From: Diphasiastrum complanatum | Taxonomy: Eukaryota > Streptophyta > Lycopodiopsida > Lycopodiales > Lycopodiaceae | Length of the DNA: 60,000 nt | NCBI GenBank assembly: GCA_029204225.1 | Contig: CM055100.1 | Location: forward strand, 51,585,260-51,645,259 | Direction: 5' to 3' | Position numbers and translations under genes: made by a program | Notes under the pieces: generated by a model | Database searches by the model: none | Seen by the model: only the letters and a program-made list of their open reading frames with translations | What the model was told of the DNA's origin: nothing | In this document: positions 55,864 through 60,000 of the stretch, piece after piece | How the letters are laid out: each line of letters opens with the position of its first letter | Position numbering within the stretch: the stretch's first letter is position 1

Positions 55864-57061
55864 AGTGATGGAGCTCTTGGAGGAAATACACCATATGAAG
55901 TATTATTCAAGAAGCCTAAGGTTAATCACCTTAGTGTCTTTGGAGGTTCTTGCTTTGCACATATTCCCTTGGAAACAAGGAGGATGGATGATCTAAGCTC
56001 ATGGATCATGGTTGGATGCTTATCCATCAAGGAGGCCTATAAAGCCATTATACTCTCTATTTCAAAAGTGACTGAGAGTAAAGAAGTCATATTTTATAAA
56101 GATCTACATTCAACCTTGGAAGGGATCGAAATCAAGGCATCTCAAGATGCATCTCAAATCATATCTATTGAAGATTATCAAGATGTGAAGGGGTCGAGGT
56201 TTGAGGAGGAGCCTCCTCAACATATGATTTCAAGGGGATCTTCAAGATGGATGGCCAAGTCTTTATGGATCATCTTTTATGGTAAAGAGAGGCAAGTTTC
56301 AGGTGGTATTCACTCCAACATATTCTCTCATGCTTCACTTTCATTACTTGATGTACCATCTTGCTTTTTTGAGATTTCTACATCTCATAGTTGGAGTTAG
56401 GTAATGATTGTCTTGTATCATGCCTCTAGTATGGACATATTACTTGTCATTCATGGCTTAGATATGTTTCCAAATTACTCAGAAAGCAAGTGGTTGAGTC
56501 ATCAAGTGCATGCTCTTGGATCTAGCAAGAATAAGAATGATCTTGTTGCTCATAGTTTGAAAAATCATGCTTTTACATGGTTTGAGGCATTTTGTAAACT
56601 TCTCTTGAGATTAAGTGAAGCATACAAAGAGGAAACTTACAGCCTCAAAAAGATCAAGATAGAATTTGGTTTCAAGATTAGATCCATCATGGATAGGGTC
56701 CATAGTATGTGGACAAGTCACGCTAGAATGCTTAATCTTGATAATCAACACTTTTGTTTATCTTATGATCTCGATCTCTATGATCTTTGTGATCTTTATG
56801 AGGCATGGAAGCCTCTAATTTTCATCATGAAAAATGGTACTTTCAAATCAAAGATCAAGCATGGAGGAAGCACTTGGATATAGTGGCAAATTGGTGGAAT
56901 ACTCTTCAAAGATGTTGGCAAATGATTTCTTATCATGGATATGGTGAGGGAGCTGCTATGATGGATCCTTTTGCTGGTTTTTTACTTCATATTCATACCA
57001 AAGGATCCACTCAAAAAAGTTTCACAAACTCCTTGATCTTACCAAGCTAGTTTTTGAGGAG
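55864..57061 (+). pseudogene. Element D1: Copia integrase end, linker and accessory region
   Basis: The open frame to 56400 reads GGNTPYEVLFKKPKVNHLSV and VFGGSCFAHIPLETRR, an integrase end, then a linker with GKERQVSGGIHS and LLDVPSC that matches element A's linker. Instead of an RT, a second open part (56404-56883) has LYHASSMDILLVIHGLDMFP followed by NYSE, loosely like element B's YDGG...NYSE stretch and like the YVDD region of RT. After 56883 it is broken. It ends in GAGGAG before LTR D. Confidence 0.6.
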
Positions 57062-57876
57062 TGTGAAAAATTGTCAAAAATCTATCTTGGTTATTTTATG
57101 ATTTTATGTTTGCGAGTACATTTCACATGTGTGAGGCATGTTCCCACATGTGTAAAATAGTTAGAAATAGTCTATAATGTTGACTTTAGGGGTATCATAA
57201 ATATTGCTAGTCAAGCATCTTGGTGTCACTAGGTGATAGGGCCAATATTGGCTTTAGAGGTCAAATAGTCAAGTACACATGTTTTGTCATGATTAGGCCA
57301 AAATTTAATTGTGATGTAACTCAAGCTGGTTGGGTTGCTTACACATGTCAGGTTTGGGTTTGATGAGTGATGCACCCTATGTTGGTGGCAAAAGTCAAAG
57401 GGTCCAATCATAAGAGAGAGATGTGTTGTAAATGTCCAATCAAAAGTGAGGCTATGTTTAATGGGGTCCAATAGGATTAGAGAGGTTATGTTTAAGGAGT
57501 CCAATAGGATTGAAGCATGTCTCTCCATGAGTTCTATATGTACTTTCATTACCAATCATAATTGATGTGAGTTTTTAAGTCAATTTGTAGATTTTCCAAT
57601 TTTGCTCATATTGCCTTCTCTCTCTAGATGAGCCCAAAAGTGATATTTTCTCTCTCTACCCAAGAAGAGGAGTGTTTTGGGACTTAGTTTATTTCATGAA
57701 GTCTTTCCCACATGTGAAACACCTTTTGGTAATGAATGAATGCATGTAGAATGGTTTTGCCTTAGACCTTGGCATTGATCTTGGATCTCAATCAGCAGGT
57801 GATCTATAGTGCATGAGCCAAGCTTAGGAGATAAATTTCACACTTTACGACATTCCCACATGTGTGAATTTTCACA
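57062..57876 (+). repeat. LTR D (about 815 bp), 3' LTR of D1
   Basis: TGTGAAAAATTGTC...TTTTCACA. It contains several CACATGTG words (57123-57132, 57144-57151, 57855-57862). No primer site follows, so it is a 3' or solo LTR. GAGGAG occurs at 57056-57061 and 57878-57883, shifted by one base from a clean target duplication, so I do not call one. Confidence 0.75.
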
Positions 57877-59181
57877 GGAGGAGCTTGATCCCAGGAGAGT
57901 CACAAGAGCAAAGATGAAGCTATCAATGCTCATTTTTGTGGACAAGGAAAGGCAAGTTGCCGAGGGGGATACATTTTGTACTTCATTTGCTAAATTTTGT
58001 AATGAATTTGCTTTAAATTCTAAGGTATGGAATGAAAGGTGATTTTCATATCTACTTACTCTTGAATATGCTAGAAGTAAGCATGACAGTTTCATTCATA
58101 AGCTGAAAGATTGTGAGTTCATTTTCAAAGAGGCATATTGTGAACCTTGTATGAGAATAAGTGAATCATCCTTGAAGGACACTTATATCCATACAAGATT
58201 ATTTGGTCTCATTAGTTTCAAGTTCAACAAGTATGTAGTGCAAATTGCTAGTGGTAAGCAATTGTGGACTAGTGGCAAGCAATTGTGGACTAGTCAATTT
58301 GGCATAAATAATCTTGGTGATTGTTTTGTTGACTTGAAAGATTATCATGTTGAGAAGGAGAACACTTAGTTTTTGAGACTTGAAAACAAATTTCTTGAGA
58401 GTCTTGAAGAAAGTCATGGTTTGGATCCATGTTTCCATCATCAACACCAAGAGGGAGGTGAGCATGATGAAGGTAAAAGACATCAAGGAGGAACCTGAGA
58501 AGGAGCACTTGTCTCAAGGCAAAAGATACCTGAATCTACATCATTATGAAGGTTTGGGTAAAGAGAAAGGAGCAGCAAGGAAGTTTATCCATATCTCTGT
58601 TTACTCGTCTCACTTTGTGTTTGATAAAAAGCATGGCATGTATTTGACAAAGTCCTTTGATGATGCTAGTATGAACATTGTTTTTCATCCTATATCTTAT
58701 GATGATGAAATAGTGATCATTACTAATTTTTTTGGACTTTCAAAGATGTATTCAAAGGGCTCATCTTGTGATCCATTGACTCTTGAATTTCCAAGGAATG
58801 AAGACCTTCATTGGAAGTGCCAAGTTGGAGTATGATTGTTTTGGTGGATAAGTCAAGATGGTGATATCTCAAGCTTTGGTTGTATGTATTTCATACAAAA
58901 GTTGGATCTTATGGAAAGTTGCTATTTTTCATGTTTATTTTGAGGAGGAGACTCACAGTTTTCAGCTCAAGGTGATCATTCAACATCCTACCAAGACAAA
59001 GCTTGGATCTTGAAGACAACATTTATGGAGCTCTCACTACATTTGACAACTTGGAGCTCAAATTATGTTCTTATTGTAATGAGTGATCATACTCACTACA
59101 TGCTTCAAAAACCTGTTAATTATTTTGTTTTTATGCATGTAATTATTATTGATCCAAGATAGTCTCATCAAGCTAAATTGT
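57877..59181 (+). pseudogene. Element D2: linker and accessory-ORF relic
   Basis: The start (EELDPRRVTRAKMK, VDKERQVAEGDTF) matches the linker after the integrase in element A. Accessory sequence follows in broken frames: an HHQHQEGGEH stretch at about 58435-58465, KGAARKF at 58560-58590, and IVFHPISYDDEIVIITN at 58675-58730. The same three landmarks occur in that order at the C-terminus of the element B protein. A 21-bp tandem duplication is at 58250-58291. No RT is present. Confidence 0.7.
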
Positions 59182-59190
59182 GAGAAGGAG
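59182..59190 (+). promoter_or_regulatory. Polypurine tract of D2
   Basis: GAGAAGGAG, directly before LTR E. Confidence 0.7.
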
Positions 59191-59892
59191 TGTTGAAATT
59201 TCACAAATCTAGCTTGACCAATTTTGGCCCACATGCATTGTAATTGGCAAGATGGCCATGTAAATAGATGCCACATGTGCCAAATAGCATAGGATGCTTT
59301 TCCAAAACTTCATTCTTCATATTACATTGTGATAGCATCTTTGAAATGAGTCCAAAGAGTGTTTAGATAGGCTATAAAAATTCTAGGAGCTAAAAATAGC
59401 ATGTTTTACATTGTTTTTGGATCTTGAGATCTTGACCCCAAGTTAGGGTGGATCCAATGACCTATTAGGTTAGATGTTAGGGGTAGGGAATGATAAGTTC
59501 AGAGATGCCCTAAAATTCTCATATCCAAGCTTGAAATGTATAAATATGTGATGGGATTTTAATCAAAGTATGAAGAAAAATCAAGCTTTTTCACTTCCAT
59601 CAACATTGCCTTTGAGTGGCGAGTTAAAGCTATTGTATGTCAGTGATTTTATGCATTAATGACATGTTTTGGAAGGTACTGAAGTTGATTACAGGTCTAG
59701 TATGCTTTTGCACTTTACTTTTGTGTATTTGATCAAATCTATGTGTCTTTTGTGGAGTTAAATGTCAAATTAGCTAGATTTGGTAACTAGTCTTGATTCT
59801 AGCTCATAGTTTGAATCTAGATCTTTGATTTGTGCATCCTCCATCACTTTTAGGATTGATTGGGATTGAATTTTCTTTAAAAAAATTTCACA
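59191..59892 (+). repeat. LTR E, plus-strand copy, 3' LTR of D2
   Basis: It begins TGTTGAAATTTCACA and probably ends AAATTTCACA at 59892. TATA box TATAAATA at 59539-59546. It aligns, inverted, with 7870-8433. No primer site follows. The last 108 bases of the window show nothing further. Confidence 0.75.
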
Positions 59893-60000
59893 ATCCCTAT
59901 TAAGTTTACATCCTATTCATGTACAAACAATGTCGTTAATAGATATATGAATCGAAACAACTAAAAATATGACTTGTTTCATTACAGGATTAATTGGAAA

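Noticed and set aside
57056-57883. Target-site duplication of LTR D (GAGGAG on both sides)
   Set aside because: The two copies are offset by one base relative to the TG...CA ends, and the left copy is better explained as the polypurine tract of D1.

Overview
This window is nuclear DNA of a land plant, dominated by LTR retrotransposons in nested layers. The evidence is many Ty1/Copia and Ty3/Gypsy fragments primed by the initiator-Met tRNA (TGGTATCAGAGC), very AT-rich sequence, long (TG)n/(AG)n/(CT)n microsatellites, a LINE-like relic, and one gene of the plant-specific VQ-motif family. I cannot name the species. A large genome such as a gymnosperm, a fern or a repeat-rich angiosperm would fit. 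No rRNA gene, true tRNA gene, CRISPR array or bacterial gene is visible.

Layout: 1-2880, end-of-pol and LTR fragments of two Gypsy copies. 2880-4660, Copia leader and probable LTR on the minus strand. 5016-6392, an unrecognised decayed coding region with an intron-like gap. 6420-8433, repeat fragments and minus-strand LTR fragments. 8640-17570, an old chimeric Copia element interrupted by young element B (11064-16619; identical 647-bp LTRs, target duplication GAGAT). 17815-18067, a minus-strand Copia RT relic split by young element A (18068-23922; identical 653-bp LTRs, target duplication GGAAG, one open 1314-codon gag-pol). 25190-27441, microsatellites, the intronless VQ gene on the minus strand, and a tandem array of tRNA-like repeats upstream of it. 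29067-35677, a Gypsy LTR split by decayed Copia element G (29269-35399; target duplication CCCAG). 35678-36060, a long hairpin bordered by complementary microsatellites. 36420-37380, protease relics. 37390-46460, pieces of Copia family H in a permuted and inverted arrangement. 47734-48450, a two-copy tandem repeat holding a solo Gypsy LTR. 48820-50355, LINE ORF1-like relic. 52200-54010, decayed Copia pol on the minus strand. 54130-60000, repeat fragments and two Copia-derived relics with their 3' LTRs.

The most interesting system is the pair A and B. A has full gag-pol organisation, but the third catalytic position of its integrase DD35E triad is Lys, not Glu. B has no recognisable protease, integrase or RNase H. 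It carries a Gag fused to about 550 residues of accessory sequence, in a frame that reaches almost to its polypurine tract. Both have LTRs that look identical within each element, the same termini, primer site and polypurine tract, and a shared 27-29 bp box just before the gag start. This is what a trans-mobilised element and its helper family should look like. Older relics at 10833-17157 and 57877-59190 carry the same accessory sequence, so B belongs to a lineage rather than being a one-off deletion.
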